Assembly: GCA_934230415.1 (NCBI GenBank) | Contig: CAKQEW010000003.1 | Location: forward strand, 1 to 64,000 | Direction of reading: 5' to 3' | Length of the DNA: 64,000 nucleotides | Source of the DNA: an uncultured Alphaproteobacteria bacterium | GTDB lineage: Bacteria > Pseudomonadota > Alphaproteobacteria > Rs-D84 | Shown: in pieces, positions 34,113 through 43,957 of the stretch | Position numbering within the stretch: the first letter of the stretch is position 1 | Layout of the letters: each line of letters begins with the position of its first letter | Translations under genes and position numbers: made by a program | Notes under the pieces: model-generated | What the model saw: the letters and a program-made list of their open reading frames with translations, nothing else | Database searches by the model: none | What the model was told of the DNA's origin: nothing

Positions 34113-36530
34113 CAATTGTGCGCGAACTTCTTGCACTTCATAGCATTCCACGCGGTCGCCTTCTTTCAGGTCATTATATTTATCAAATGACATACCGAAT
34201 TCAACACCCGCAACGGATACTTCTTTTACTTCGTTCTTTTCACGACGCATTTCGCCAATCTTGCCATCGTAAATTACGACATTGTTACGCAACAGGCGAA
34301 CAAACGCGTCTTTCTTGACCACACCTTCGGTCAGGCGGCAACCTGCAACACGGATACCCTTGCCAACCGTGAACAATGCGATAACGTCGGCATAACCGAT
34401 AAAGTTTTCTTTCTTTTCTGGTGCCAATTTACCAGACAGAATTTCTTTGATTTCATCGGTGATGCGGTACACAACACTGTGATAACGAATATCAACATTG
34501 CCGGCACGCGCCATATCACGAACCGCCGAATCCGCACGAACATTAAACGCAATTATAACCGCGCCCGATGCTGTGGCCAGGCGGATATCGCCTTCGGTAA
34601 TCTGGCCAACACCAGACGACAGAATTTCCACGGACGCCTTGTCCGTATGGATGTCGCGCAACATGTCTGTGATTGCTTCTACGCTGCCCTGGACATCGGC
34701 ACGCAGTATAATCGGCAACACCAATTTCTTGGATTCATCACGACGTGCAAACAATTCTTCCAGTGATGAACGTTTGACCGCGTTTGCCTTGTCCTTGGCC
34801 GCCTGGCGACGGTATGCGGCAACCTCGCGGGTTTGCGCCTCTGTTTCCATAACGTGTAATTCGTCCCCGGCATTTGGCACACTGTCCAGCCCCAAAACAA
34901 CCGCTGGTTGTCCCGGTCGCACAGATTTAACGCGTTCGCCCGCCGAGTTAATCAGCCCACGCACGCGTCCAAATGTTTCACCAACAACGAATACATCGCC
35001 AATCTTTAACGTACCCTGGCGCATTAAAATTGTTGCTGTCGCGCCCAGGCCTTTTTCCATTTTTGCTTCAACCACATATGCAACGGCTGGCATATCTGGG
35101 TCGGCCTTTAAATCCATCATGTCTGCCTGCAGCAAAATGGCATCTTCCAATTTATCCAGACCGATGTGTTTGGTTGCAGAAATTTCCACACACTGAACAT
35201 CACCGCCCATATCTTCAACCTGAACCTCTTGCTGTAACAGGTCGGTTTTAACACGGGTTGGGTTTGCCTCTGGCAAATCAATTTTGTTAATTGCGACGAT
35301 AAACGGAACCTTGGCCGCACGAATGTGATTAATCGCTTCTATGGTCTGGGGCATTATAGAATCATTTGCCGCCACAACCAGTACAACGATATCTGCCATC
35401 TGGGCACCACGTGCACGCATTGCGGTAAATGTTTCGTGTCCTGGTGTATCCAAGAATGTGATATCGGCGCCCGATTTTGTCTTGACCTCGTACGCGGAAA
35501 CATGCTGGGTAATACCGCCTGCTTCGCCGGCGGCAACATGTGCGTTACGCATCGCGTCCAGCAATGATGTTTTACCATGGTCAACGTGACCCACAACCGT
35601 GACAACCGGGGCGCGTGGCTGCAAATGTGCAGGATCCGGTTCGCGTTCCAATTGGTCGGCATATGGTTTTGTAACAACGCGTTTAACCGTTGCACCAAAT
35701 TCTGTTGCAACCAATTCGGCAGTATCCGCGTCAATAGACTGGTTCTGGGATGCCATCATACCCATTTCCATCAATTTTTTGATGACGTTACCAACCTTTT
35801 CTGCCATTGCCGCCGCCAGGTCTTTGACCGTGATTGTTTCGCCCAACTGGACAACGTGTTCAATTTTCTGGGGGGCGGTAAATATTGCGCGCGCCTTTTC
35901 ACGAAAACGCTTTAACGACGCTTCTGACCGGCGACGATTTGCACCGCGAATTCCAATTTCATCATCGTCATCACCATCACCGATAACAATATCGTGCAAT
36001 GAAATCTTGCCCGATTTTTTAAAGTCTTTTTTGGATGCATTATGGCGATTATTGTACGGACGCGACGACATATCGTCATCATCTGTACCACGCGCACCAC
36101 CGTTGTTACCACGTGAAAAATTCTGGGCTGCTGGCTGGGACTGCTGCTTTTTGGGGGATGGCACAGCGGTTGCAACCGGGGTATCAGGCTGTTCTGGGGC
36201 GACAGACGTTTCACGCGCCGCCAGTTGTGATTTCACCTGTTCGTATTCTGCGGCTTCGCGCGCGATTTCTGCGGCACGGGCCGCGGCCGCGGCGGCTTCT
36301 TCTGCCTCGCGCTGTTTGCGTTCTTCTTCGCGGGCACGGGCGGCCGCCAACACGGCACGCAATTTTTCATCGGCCGCATTTTTTGGTGCACTGGGCGATG
36401 TTGGTTCATCGCGCAATTCGCGTGTGCCCGGCGCAATAACGCGACGGCGGCGTTCCACAAATACAGAATCGCCCTTTTTGCTGTGCACCGCATCAATGGT
36501 CACAGATTTTCCCAATGTTAATGTTGCCAT
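34110..36530 (-). CDS. infB: Translation initiation factor IF-2
   Basis: This is the GTPase that brings initiator tRNA to the 30S subunit and promotes subunit joining. It has 806 residues. A charged, Ala/Glu-rich N-terminal region (REEERKQREAEEAAAAAARA) precedes the G domain with G1 GHVDHGKTS, DTPGHE and NKID. Domains II-IV follow. The ATG at 36530 is chosen because GGGGG lies 7 bases upstream (a TTG two codons earlier is less likely). It lies 59 bases downstream of nusA in the usual nusA-infB order. The ylxR gene that commonly sits between them is absent. Confidence 0.95.
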   Translation of the reverse strand: MATLTLGKSVTIDAVHSKKGDSVFVERRRRVIAPGTRELRDEPTSPSAPKNAADEKLRAVLAAARAREEERKQREAEEAAAAAARAAEIAREAAEYEQVKSQLAARETSVAPEQPDTPVATAVPSPKKQQSQPAAQNFSRGNNGGARGTDDDDMSSRPYNNRHNASKKDFKKSGKISLHDIVIGDGDDDDEIGIRGANRRRSEASLKRFREKARAIFTAPQKIEHVVQLGETITVKDLAAAMAEKVGNVIKKLMEMGMMASQNQSIDADTAELVATEFGATVKRVVTKPYADQLEREPDPAHLQPRAPVVTVVGHVDHGKTSLLDAMRNAHVAAGEAGGITQHVSAYEVKTKSGADITFLDTPGHETFTAMRARGAQMADIVVLVVAANDSIMPQTIEAINHIRAAKVPFIVAINKIDLPEANPTRVKTDLLQQEVQVEDMGGDVQCVEISATKHIGLDKLEDAILLQADMMDLKADPDMPAVAYVVEAKMEKGLGATATILMRQGTLKIGDVFVVGETFGRVRGLINSAGERVKSVRPGQPAVVLGLDSVPNAGDELHVMETEAQTREVAAYRRQAAKDKANAVKRSSLEELFARRDESKKLVLPIILRADVQGSVEAITDMLRDIHTDKASVEILSSGVGQITEGDIRLATASGAVIIAFNVRADSAVRDMARAGNVDIRYHSVVYRITDEIKEILSGKLAPEKKENFIGYADVIALFTVGKGIRVAGCRLTEGVVKKDAFVRLLRNNVVIYDGKIGEMRREKNEVKEVSVAGVEFGMSFDKYNDLKEGDRVECYEVQEVRAQL

Positions 36531-36589
36531 ATACAATCCCCCATTTTATCCAAATCGTGCCGCACATATAATGCGCGGCACAAGTTTTA

Positions 36590-38131
36590 TTATTCCGCAT
36601 CACCCTGGGTTATACCGTATGCCAGTTCGCGCGCCTTCATAATAACACGCCCCGCCAAACGTGGTGACATGGTGTCTTCGCCCAAGATTTCAATCAATTC
36701 GTCAGATGCCAAATCCGCCAAATCATCCAATGATTTAATGCCATTTTCACCCAACTTCATGATAATTGGACGTTTGATAAAGTCAAACTTTAACAAATCA
36801 TCAGACATACCCAATGCATGACCATTATCAATGTATTCTTGTTCAACCTTGGTCAAATATGCCTTGGCACGGTTTTGCAATTCTGTGGCCAGTTCTGGAT
36901 TGAATCCTTCAATAGATTCCAGTTCCGACGCATCCACAAACGCGATTTCTTCAACCGTACGGAAACCTTCTGTGATCAACAGGTGCGCAATCATTTCATC
37001 AACGTCCAGCGCACGGATAAACAGTTCTGTCTTTTCTTTGAATTCTTTGGCACGACGTTCTTGTTCTTCACTTTCGTTCATGACGTCAATGTTCCAACCC
37101 GTCAACTGGGACGCCAGACGGACGTTCTGGCCACGACGACCAATCGCCAATGACTGCTGGTCTTCATTTACCACAACGGCCGCGGTACGTGTATCTTCGT
37201 CAACGATAATCTTGGCAACCTTGGCTGGCTGCATTGCATTAACGATGAACACCGCCGGATCTTCTGAATACAGGATAACGTCAATTTTTTCACCATGGCA
37301 TTCATTGATAACCGGCTGGATACGTGTACCCTTGATACCCACGGTCATACCAACTGCATCAATGGATGGATCCTGGGTTTCAACCGCGATTTTCGCGTGT
37401 GAACCCGGCGCACGGGATACAGATTTAATTTTAATGATACCTTCGTAAATTTCTGGCACTTCCTGGACAAACAGTTTTTCCATAAACATCGGATGTGTAC
37501 GTGTCAGGAAAATCTGGGGACCAGAATTAGAACGTGTAACGTCCATAATCAGTGCGCGCACACGGTCACCCACCGCCAGACGTTCACCTGGGATTAATTC
37601 GCTGCCCTTGATATAACCTTCGGCCTTGCCATTAATATCAACAAACACGTTGCCGAATTCAATGCGTTTAACAACACCAGACACGATGTCGCCAATGTTA
37701 TCCTTGAATTCTTCGTATTGGCGACCCTTTTCTGCATCGCGCACGCGTGCGGTCATAATTTGTTTTGCGGTTTGAAACGCCATACGACCAAATTCTGGTT
37801 CTGGCAATGGATCTTCAACCGTATCACCGACAACCGGATTTGCTGCATACTTTTTCGCCTGGGCGACCGTCAGCATTGTATTTGGGTCATATTCGTCACC
37901 CGCCGCATCTGGGGATTCAATTACCGTAAACAGACGCTTGACATATATTGCCCCATTCTTGCGGTCAATTGTTGCCGTGATGTTAAATTCTTCGCCATAT
38001 TTATGCTTTGCAATTTTGGCAATGGCGGCCTCTAATGATTCAATAACTATTTCACGGTCAATCTGCTTTTCCTGGGCCAACGAATCAATGGCCAACAGCA
38101 AATCTTGACGGGGCATAGAAACAAAAGACAT
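36590..38131 (-). CDS. nusA: Transcription elongation/termination factor NusA
   Basis: NusA binds RNA polymerase and modulates pausing, termination and antitermination. It has 513 residues. The N-terminal polymerase-binding domain is followed by an S1 domain (GDIVSGVVKRIEFGNVFVDI), two KH domains (VGIKGTRIQPVINE and AIGRRGQNVRLASQLTGW) and two C-terminal acidic helical repeats. The repeats are usual in proteobacteria. CAAGGAG precedes the ATG. The usual upstream rimP is missing; instead there is a strong hairpin in the leader and then a divergent restriction gene. Confidence 0.95.
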   Translation of the reverse strand: MSFVSMPRQDLLLAIDSLAQEKQIDREIVIESLEAAIAKIAKHKYGEEFNITATIDRKNGAIYVKRLFTVIESPDAAGDEYDPNTMLTVAQAKKYAANPVVGDTVEDPLPEPEFGRMAFQTAKQIMTARVRDAEKGRQYEEFKDNIGDIVSGVVKRIEFGNVFVDINGKAEGYIKGSELIPGERLAVGDRVRALIMDVTRSNSGPQIFLTRTHPMFMEKLFVQEVPEIYEGIIKIKSVSRAPGSHAKIAVETQDPSIDAVGMTVGIKGTRIQPVINECHGEKIDVILYSEDPAVFIVNAMQPAKVAKIIVDEDTRTAAVVVNEDQQSLAIGRRGQNVRLASQLTGWNIDVMNESEEQERRAKEFKEKTELFIRALDVDEMIAHLLITEGFRTVEEIAFVDASELESIEGFNPELATELQNRAKAYLTKVEQEYIDNGHALGMSDDLLKFDFIKRPIIMKLGENGIKSLDDLADLASDELIEILGEDTMSPRLAGRVIMKARELAYGITQGDAE

Positions 38132-38167
38132 TTGCTTTCTCCTTGTTTGTAATATGTCTTTACTTAT

Positions 38168-38212
38168 AAGGGCGGGGTTTTTTGAACCCCGCCCTTAAAA
38201 AACTTTTTTAAG
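38168..38212. promoter_or_regulatory. Nested inverted repeats in the nusA leader
   Basis: A perfect 12-bp stem AAGGGCGGGGTT/AACCCCGCCCTT with a 5-base loop (38168-38196) overlaps a second palindrome, CTTAAAAAA/TTTTTTAAG (38194-38212). On the leftward strand both lie in the nusA leader, 37 bases from the start codon. The GC stem is not followed by a T-run leftward, so it is not a simple nusA attenuator; rightward it is followed by an A-run. Confidence 0.55.
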
Positions 38213-38329
38213 AACACGCCATATTATATATCACCGAATCGCCAGAACGCAAGGAAAAATCACAATTTAATACCGCGAATCGATAAATTTTGTTAGAATT
38301 GCTCGTGATATTATATACGGAGTATGAAT

Positions 38330-39049
38330 ATGGCACGTTTTTCTTTAGAAGAATTTACTAATTTCTTGTCTGGTATTGATTTAACTGCATTCAGGGAAAA
38401 ATATGCACTTACAAAAATTTTGGAATGTGATTTGCCACGCAACATACAAGCATTAAACACAATATATGCTGAATATTGGGATAATGTTGCCAATCGCGAA
38501 CACCCGTTGTCATTTGAAGAATATTATGACAATGTTTATTACAGAACCTTAAGAAAAGACATCGAGTATTTTTGGCATGAACATTCTGGATTTGGTACAA
38601 ATTGCGATTGTTTTAAACGCGGACTGCGTGCCAGAATATACAGAACTTGGGCTTCACTAATCACACAAATTCACGGTGGCTATGTTGTCGAATCTGTGTT
38701 TGGTAACGGCTGTGTTCAAATGAGTGCAGATTTAGATCATAGTGGCATAGATTTCTTAATTACAACAAATGGGCGTGAGATAAAGATCCAAGTAAAAAAA
38801 GAAACCGCGCGTCGTGAAATCGCCAGAATGGACGATGGTAGAAGCAAAAACACTGACATTGTATATATAACCTACAACGTTCCCCCAAAAAGTGATTTTG
38901 ATGCTCCGAAGTACAAAGTGGGTGCAAAGAAAGGACTACTGCGTAACAGTTTGCATAACTTCGTAGAATTTAATGAAAACGGAACATTAAAAAGACTGCC
39001 AAACGGTTTTGTGATATTTACCGACAATGCATTTAGGAATTTACCATAA
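38330..39049 (+). CDS. TaqI-like type II restriction endonuclease
   Basis: This 239-residue protein starts at the ATG at 38330, with GGAG 7 bases upstream. The central part ARIYRTWASLITQIHGGYV followed by SADLDHSGIDFLI and REIKIQVKKET matches the pattern I remember for the TaqI family: an Asp, then a short spacing to x-x-K in a PD-(D/E)xK-like core. TaqI cuts T^CGA. The C-terminus PNGFVIFTDNAFR is also TaqI-like. The gene is AT-rich compared with its surroundings, and converges on a methyltransferase gene with a 17-base overlap of the 3' ends. Site specificity is an inference. Confidence 0.75.
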   Translation: MARFSLEEFTNFLSGIDLTAFREKYALTKILECDLPRNIQALNTIYAEYWDNVANREHPLSFEEYYDNVYYRTLRKDIEYFWHEHSGFGTNCDCFKRGLRARIYRTWASLITQIHGGYVVESVFGNGCVQMSADLDHSGIDFLITTNGREIKIQVKKETARREIARMDDGRSKNTDIVYITYNVPPKSDFDAPKYKVGAKKGLLRNSLHNFVEFNENGTLKRLPNGFVIFTDNAFRNLP

Positions 39050-39923
39050 ATAAATCTTGTTGCTTATCTTGAATTTTTTTCAAGTTACTTTCTGCCAACA
39101 GGACATATTCTGGATTTATCTCGTATGCGATATAGTTTCCATTGTTCCTAATTACAGATACACATTCAGAACCACTGCCACAGAAAGGTATAAGGACAGT
39201 GTAATCTGTTTTGGGTTTACATGATTTTAGTAATTTATCAGTCAATGCAATTGGTTTTTGTGTAGGATGAATTATCAAATCATGCGCAACGTGTGCACGT
39301 CTGTCTGTTGGGTTAACGATTTTTCCACATGTTTTACAATAAATTATGCGTTCCTTTAATGACGCCCCCCCCGCCAATGTTGATACAGCAATAACGTCAC
39401 GTGGCAGCGCACCATTTGGATTTGCGTTATAAACAGACTCATGTTTTCCACCACGCCCTGTAACCCCAACCGGTCGTTTTTTGCCAGCACTCCCCTTTAG
39501 GAAACCCTCCGTATAAGGTTCTCGGACATCATCACGATTAAAAATCGGTGTATCTTTCCAATAGCACAATATTGATTCATGACTGCGTTGCCAAAAATTT
39601 AACGACGCAACATTCTTATTCGTGTAATACCATGTTAACCAACGATGTCTGGACATTGGTAACAACACAGAAATATGAGCCAAAACCTCGTCAAACCCGT
39701 AAATAAACATCGTTCCCGTAGGTTTTAGAACACGTTGGCATTCTAGCAACCACAATTTAACCCACTCTATGTAACAATGATGTTCTTGTTTATCAGAATT
39801 GTTACCAAAATCTTTTCCTATGTTATATGGCGGATCGGCGATAATAATATCAACAGAATCATTCGGCAATTTTTTAATTCCCGCTATACAATCTTCATTA
39901 AAAATTTTGTTCTTCGGCATCAT
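39033..39923 (-). CDS. DNA methyltransferase (beta class) of the restriction-modification pair
   Basis: Motif IV ADPPYNIG lies near the N-terminus and motif I FCGSGSE near the C-terminus. This order defines beta-class amino-methyltransferases (N6-adenine or N4-cytosine). Between them is a target-recognition region including a CKTCGKIV ... H-x-x-H cluster that could bind zinc. The N-terminal start is uncertain (39932, 39923 or 39920); a TATATT box at 39938-39933 favours 39923 with nearly no leader. It protects the host from the partner nuclease. M.TaqI itself is a gamma-class enzyme (NPPY), so the pairing is unusual if the nuclease is TaqI-like. Confidence 0.85.
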   Translation of the reverse strand: MMPKNKIFNEDCIAGIKKLPNDSVDIIIADPPYNIGKDFGNNSDKQEHHCYIEWVKLWLLECQRVLKPTGTMFIYGFDEVLAHISVLLPMSRHRWLTWYYTNKNVASLNFWQRSHESILCYWKDTPIFNRDDVREPYTEGFLKGSAGKKRPVGVTGRGGKHESVYNANPNGALPRDVIAVSTLAGGASLKERIIYCKTCGKIVNPTDRRAHVAHDLIIHPTQKPIALTDKLLKSCKPKTDYTVLIPFCGSGSECVSVIRNNGNYIAYEINPEYVLLAESNLKKIQDKQQDLFMVNS

Positions 39924-40008
39924 ATTGTACATAATATATAACTATTTTTAGCACACCGTTGCAATATTATTTTAACGTAAATACTGCATTATTCTTGCGA
40001 TAATATAT

Positions 40009-40037
40009 TTGACGGTTGGGGTTTTACGATTTATACT
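40009..40037 (+). promoter_or_regulatory. lptF operon promoter, leaderless type
   Basis: TTGACG (-35, 40009-40014), a 17-base spacer and TATACT (-10, 40032-40037) are close to consensus. The start site would fall at 40044-40045, at the ATG of lptF. Confidence 0.7.
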
Positions 40038-40044
40038 GGAAACC

Positions 40045-41103
40045 ATGAAATTACTGAACAGATATTTTATGCGCCAATTGGTCGCCATATTTGTCATGCT
40101 GATGTTGGTGCTGACAGGGCTGGCGTGGATGGTTCAAATTATGTCCATGTTAAAATTCCTGTTGAATTATGGCGTGGCATTGGGCAGTTTTATCGGTTTG
40201 ACGGTACTGATGGTGCCGTTTATTATTTCTATTATTATCCCGTTTGTGACATTCATTGCGATTATTTTCGTTTATAACAAACTGATTTCAGATAACGAGG
40301 TTACGGTTATGGCATCGGTTGGGTTGTCCCCGCGCCAGTTGGCACGACCGGCGATTACACTGGCGGCGATACTGACACTGGTTCATTTTGTGCTGAATAT
40401 TTGGGCCGTACCGGTATCCCAGGCAAAATTTTACAGCACCCAGTGGAATCTGCGTTATGGTTTGGCGCACATGAAATTACAAGAAGGGGCATTTACCCCG
40501 CTGACCGATGGCCTGGTCGTATATGTGGACAAGGTTTCAGGACATGACCTGTCCCAGGTTATGTTGTCTGATATGCGTGATTCAAAATCTGCGATGACCA
40601 TTTTTGCGGAGAAAGGTAAACTGGTATCCACCACGCGTGGACTGTCCATCGTTATGACAAATGGTTCATTGCAATCACGTGGCAACACCATGACGACCGG
40701 AACATTTGACACATTTGATATGGATCTGAACGTTGCCGACCGTGGTGGCGACGATGGGTTCCGCGTACGTCGCGTACCAACAATGCACTTGGTGAAATCT
40801 GTGCTGGACGCACCATCGGCACGCCAACACAAACAGGTGTTGACCGAACTGTGCACACGGTTCTTGGGGCCGATTATGAATCTGATTCTGGCCGTGCTGT
40901 GCACACTGATATTGTTACGCACATCACTGTTGCGGCGCCGGGCCAGCTTGGCCCCCGCATTGGCGGTGGCCGCAATGGCGGTGGCCATGGGTGGTTTTAT
41001 GTCGGCAACAAACATGGTTAATAACCTGACAAACCTGGGGCTGTTGGCAATGGCCCAGGTGGTGGTCTTGTTTGGATTGGTATTTGCACTGTATAGAAAA
41101 TGA
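40045..41103 (+). CDS. lptF: LPS export permease LptF/LptG family
   Basis: LptF and LptG form the membrane part of the LptB2FG transporter that extracts LPS from the inner membrane. This protein has 352 residues with three N-terminal and three C-terminal transmembrane helices, flanking a periplasmic beta-jellyroll (GLVVYVDKVSGHDLSQVMLS and on). The N-terminus MKLLNRYFMRQL is typical. The start at 40045 is set by the promoter. Only one permease is present; the usual lptF-lptG pair is reduced to a single gene here, and lptD follows with a 4-base overlap. Whether it corresponds to LptF or LptG cannot be settled. Confidence 0.85.
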   Translation: MKLLNRYFMRQLVAIFVMLMLVLTGLAWMVQIMSMLKFLLNYGVALGSFIGLTVLMVPFIISIIIPFVTFIAIIFVYNKLISDNEVTVMASVGLSPRQLARPAITLAAILTLVHFVLNIWAVPVSQAKFYSTQWNLRYGLAHMKLQEGAFTPLTDGLVVYVDKVSGHDLSQVMLSDMRDSKSAMTIFAEKGKLVSTTRGLSIVMTNGSLQSRGNTMTTGTFDTFDMDLNVADRGGDDGFRVRRVPTMHLVKSVLDAPSARQHKQVLTELCTRFLGPIMNLILAVLCTLILLRTSLLRRRASLAPALAVAAMAVAMGGFMSATNMVNNLTNLGLLAMAQVVVLFGLVFALYRK

Positions 41104-43112
41104 AACGAATTGTTCCGATCTTTGTTGCATTATTTGGCGCGACCCGTGCGGTGGCAATTTCGTTTGACGTGAACCAGCCCAAGACAATTACCGCCGATAA
41201 AATTGAATATAACGTAAAATCAGAAACGATTAAAACACACGGCGATACCGAAATTGTTAATGCATCAGGCCAGCGCATGACCCTGCGTGATTCATATATT
41301 TCAAAATCTGGGGACGACCTGGCGGGTGACGATATGAAAATCTGGCTGGGGCAACACGTGTATTTGGAATCTGAAAAAATCACACGTGATGGCGATATGA
41401 CGGTGGCACATGACGCGGTGTTTACTGCATGCGACGATTGTGATGATTTTGGTGACGCGTGGCAGATTTCGGCGACGACCGCAATTCACGATATGGATAC
41501 GCGCATGATGTCATTCTATAACCCGGTGTTTTGGGCGTACCGTTTGCCGATTATTTGGTTGCCGTATTTTTCAATGCCTGACCCGGGGGTAAAGCACAAG
41601 ACTGGTTTTCTGATGCCCGATTTCAAATCCACCAATAAAATGGGCACCCAGATAAACGTGCCATTGTACATATACCTGTCGGATTATCATGACATGACGG
41701 TCACGGCGTCATATCTGACCCAGGAAAACCCTCTGTTTCAATTAGAACACAGATTAAACATGCCGCATTCCGAATTCCGTACGCGTGGTTCGTTCACGCA
41801 TAACCAGGATGGCGAAAATCGTTGGCACATATTCAACAATGATACGATTGAATTGGGTGAAAACGCGCGCGCATATATTTTCTTGGAACGTGCATCCGAT
41901 AAAACATATTTACAGAAATATGGATTCTATGACGACCAGCCGTATTTGGATTCGGGCGCAAAACTGGAACTGTTCGGACAAAGCAGTTATGTCGTCGCAG
42001 ACGCCCATATTTTCCAGGAATTACGTACATATTATGGCAATCATGCCGCACCATCTGGCGACATTTTGCCGAACATTCGTGCCGTGCATCAAACCAACCC
42101 ATTGTTCGCAGAAACATATGCGACATTTGGCGCGGATGTATTGGGAATATCGGGGTCTGGCACCGCATCCCAACGTATGATTGGTGATGCGCGTATTACA
42201 TCACCGTGGACACTGTGGGGTGGGAACCGCCTGACACTCAGTTTGGACGCGCGTTACGACGTGTATAATTTTGACCGCACAGAAATGTTTGACGGCCAGG
42301 CGTTTTCTGGTCTGAAAAATCGTTTCTTGCCCAGTGGGTATGTTGAATGGGGTCTGCCACTGTACAAACCAACAAAAACATGGACCCAGGTTATTGAACC
42401 GCGCGCACGTCTGACCATTATGCGCCGGATGAGTGACGGCACATTTGCACGTAACAATGATTCGGCCGGTGCCCTGTTATCAGATGCAACACTATTTTCT
42501 GACAAGCGTTTTGCCGGTTTTGATTTGTGGGAAAACGGCAATTATGCCGATTACGGTATGCGATATTCGGCGTTTAATTCTGATGGGCGCACATTTGAAA
42601 TGTTCCTGGGACAAACGTATGATTTCCAAGAGCGCGAAGCAATTGACCCCAACAGTGGATTTCGCAATGGCGCATCAGACTATGTTGGTCGTATCGGGTT
42701 CAGTAATACCAGTTGGCTGAACCTGGCCAGTCGTTTCCGCCTGTCCCAGGATACATTGGCATTACGTCATATTGAAACAACCGGCACAGTGTGGCATGGT
42801 GGTACGTACCTGAATGTGGGACACATTTGGTCCCAGCAGTTTATTGATGCGTCAACAAAGAACGATGCAATAAACGAATTCATGGGTGGTTTTGGTGTTA
42901 AATTGTCCCAACGTTGGTCGGCACGGTTTAACGCGACATATAACATGACGTACGGCACATTCCAACGTCATACGGGCGGATTCTATTACGAACACCCATG
43001 CTATTTCATGTCGCTGGAATATCGTCGTGATAACGCGATAAAGGGCGACTATGTCGGTACAACAACGTTCCAGTTCCGCATTGGGATGAGTATTAATGGC
43101 CAACACTATTAA
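41100..43112 (+). CDS. lptD: LPS-assembly outer-membrane protein LptD
   Basis: LptD inserts LPS into the outer leaflet. The protein has 670 residues with a signal peptide (residues 1-18 approximately). An N-terminal OstA/LptA-like beta-taco (ITADKIEYNVKSETIKTHGDTEI) comes first, and a large C-terminal barrel follows. LPYFSMPDPGVKHKTGFLMP is a typical LptD segment. It is shorter than E. coli LptD (784). The start overlaps lptF by 4 bases. A surA-like gene follows, giving the conserved lptF/G-lptD-surA order of alphaproteobacteria. Confidence 0.93.
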   Translation: MKRIVPIFVALFGATRAVAISFDVNQPKTITADKIEYNVKSETIKTHGDTEIVNASGQRMTLRDSYISKSGDDLAGDDMKIWLGQHVYLESEKITRDGDMTVAHDAVFTACDDCDDFGDAWQISATTAIHDMDTRMMSFYNPVFWAYRLPIIWLPYFSMPDPGVKHKTGFLMPDFKSTNKMGTQINVPLYIYLSDYHDMTVTASYLTQENPLFQLEHRLNMPHSEFRTRGSFTHNQDGENRWHIFNNDTIELGENARAYIFLERASDKTYLQKYGFYDDQPYLDSGAKLELFGQSSYVVADAHIFQELRTYYGNHAAPSGDILPNIRAVHQTNPLFAETYATFGADVLGISGSGTASQRMIGDARITSPWTLWGGNRLTLSLDARYDVYNFDRTEMFDGQAFSGLKNRFLPSGYVEWGLPLYKPTKTWTQVIEPRARLTIMRRMSDGTFARNNDSAGALLSDATLFSDKRFAGFDLWENGNYADYGMRYSAFNSDGRTFEMFLGQTYDFQEREAIDPNSGFRNGASDYVGRIGFSNTSWLNLASRFRLSQDTLALRHIETTGTVWHGGTYLNVGHIWSQQFIDASTKNDAINEFMGGFGVKLSQRWSARFNATYNMTYGTFQRHTGGFYYEHPCYFMSLEYRRDNAIKGDYVGTTTFQFRIGMSINGQHY

Positions 43113-43132
43113 ACACAGGAAAGGGGAAACAT

Positions 43133-43957
43133 ATGAAAAATATCGGTCTGGTTGCATGTATGATGGCGATGGTCACAGGCGCGGTAAACGCGGCATCGGT
43201 CGTTGCGTCTGTTAATGGCACCCCGATTACAGATACCGATGTAACCGCGCGTGTTAAACTGATGTCACGCCAGGGTAAAAACCCAACTGACAATCGCCGC
43301 GTTGCCCTGCAAAATATTATTGATGATAATGTAAAAATCGCATATGCCCAGAATTTTCACGCCGTCCCAGACGACGATGTTGTGGATGCAGAATTGAAAA
43401 AAATGAACCTGGGCGATTTATCCGATGCGGAACGCACAATGGCGCGCAGTGCACTGCGCGCGGACATTGCATGGCAAATCGTTGCCGGTCGTACGATTGT
43501 TCCAACGATAAAGGTAACAAGCGAAGATATCGCGTCTGAACGTGCGAACCTGGCACGTGAAACAGGATTGCCGATTGAAATGACAATCGTGCGCCTGGTG
43601 GATATTCCGGGGGACGTGGCGGCAAAATTGACGAAACCAAAATCATGCGATAATGCAATGGATATGGCGACACGTCTGGGTGGCGCACCCCAGAAATTTA
43701 CCGCGGTGCAATACGAATTGGCGTCTGATATTCGCGACCGCGTGGCGGCGTTACCCGTGCTTACCTGGTCACCGGTTGTGGACAGAACGGTACTGTTAGT
43801 GTGCAGCACTAAAAAGACCAGCGAATATGGCAAACTGGATGATATCATTAAACAAAACGCCACATATAAACAGGCGATGTTTATCGCCGACCAGCAACTG
43901 AAACAACTGCGCCGTCGGGCGGTGGTTGTTATTAATGACGACAGATATAAATTATGA
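43133..43957 (+). CDS. SurA-like periplasmic chaperone without a parvulin domain
   Basis: This 274-residue protein has a signal peptide cleaved near AVNA. The N-terminal SurA chaperone fold starts with ASVVASVNGTPITDTDVTAR and contains QNIIDDNVKIAYAQ; helices continue to about residue 160. Instead of one or two parvulin (PPIase) domains there is about 100 residues of short helix and strand. SurA delivers outer-membrane proteins to BAM. Position after lptD supports that role. AAAGGGGA precedes the ATG. The 3' end overlaps rlmN by 4 bases. Confidence 0.75.
   Translation: MKNIGLVACMMAMVTGAVNAASVVASVNGTPITDTDVTARVKLMSRQGKNPTDNRRVALQNIIDDNVKIAYAQNFHAVPDDDVVDAELKKMNLGDLSDAERTMARSALRADIAWQIVAGRTIVPTIKVTSEDIASERANLARETGLPIEMTIVRLVDIPGDVAAKLTKPKSCDNAMDMATRLGGAPQKFTAVQYELASDIRDRVAALPVLTWSPVVDRTVLLVCSTKKTSEYGKLDDIIKQNATYKQAMFIADQQLKQLRRRAVVVINDDRYKL

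Noticed and set aside
38185..38212. Terminator for the rightward restriction gene region
   Set aside because: The palindrome lies before, not after, the nearest rightward gene, and no rightward gene ends there; it fits the nusA leader better.
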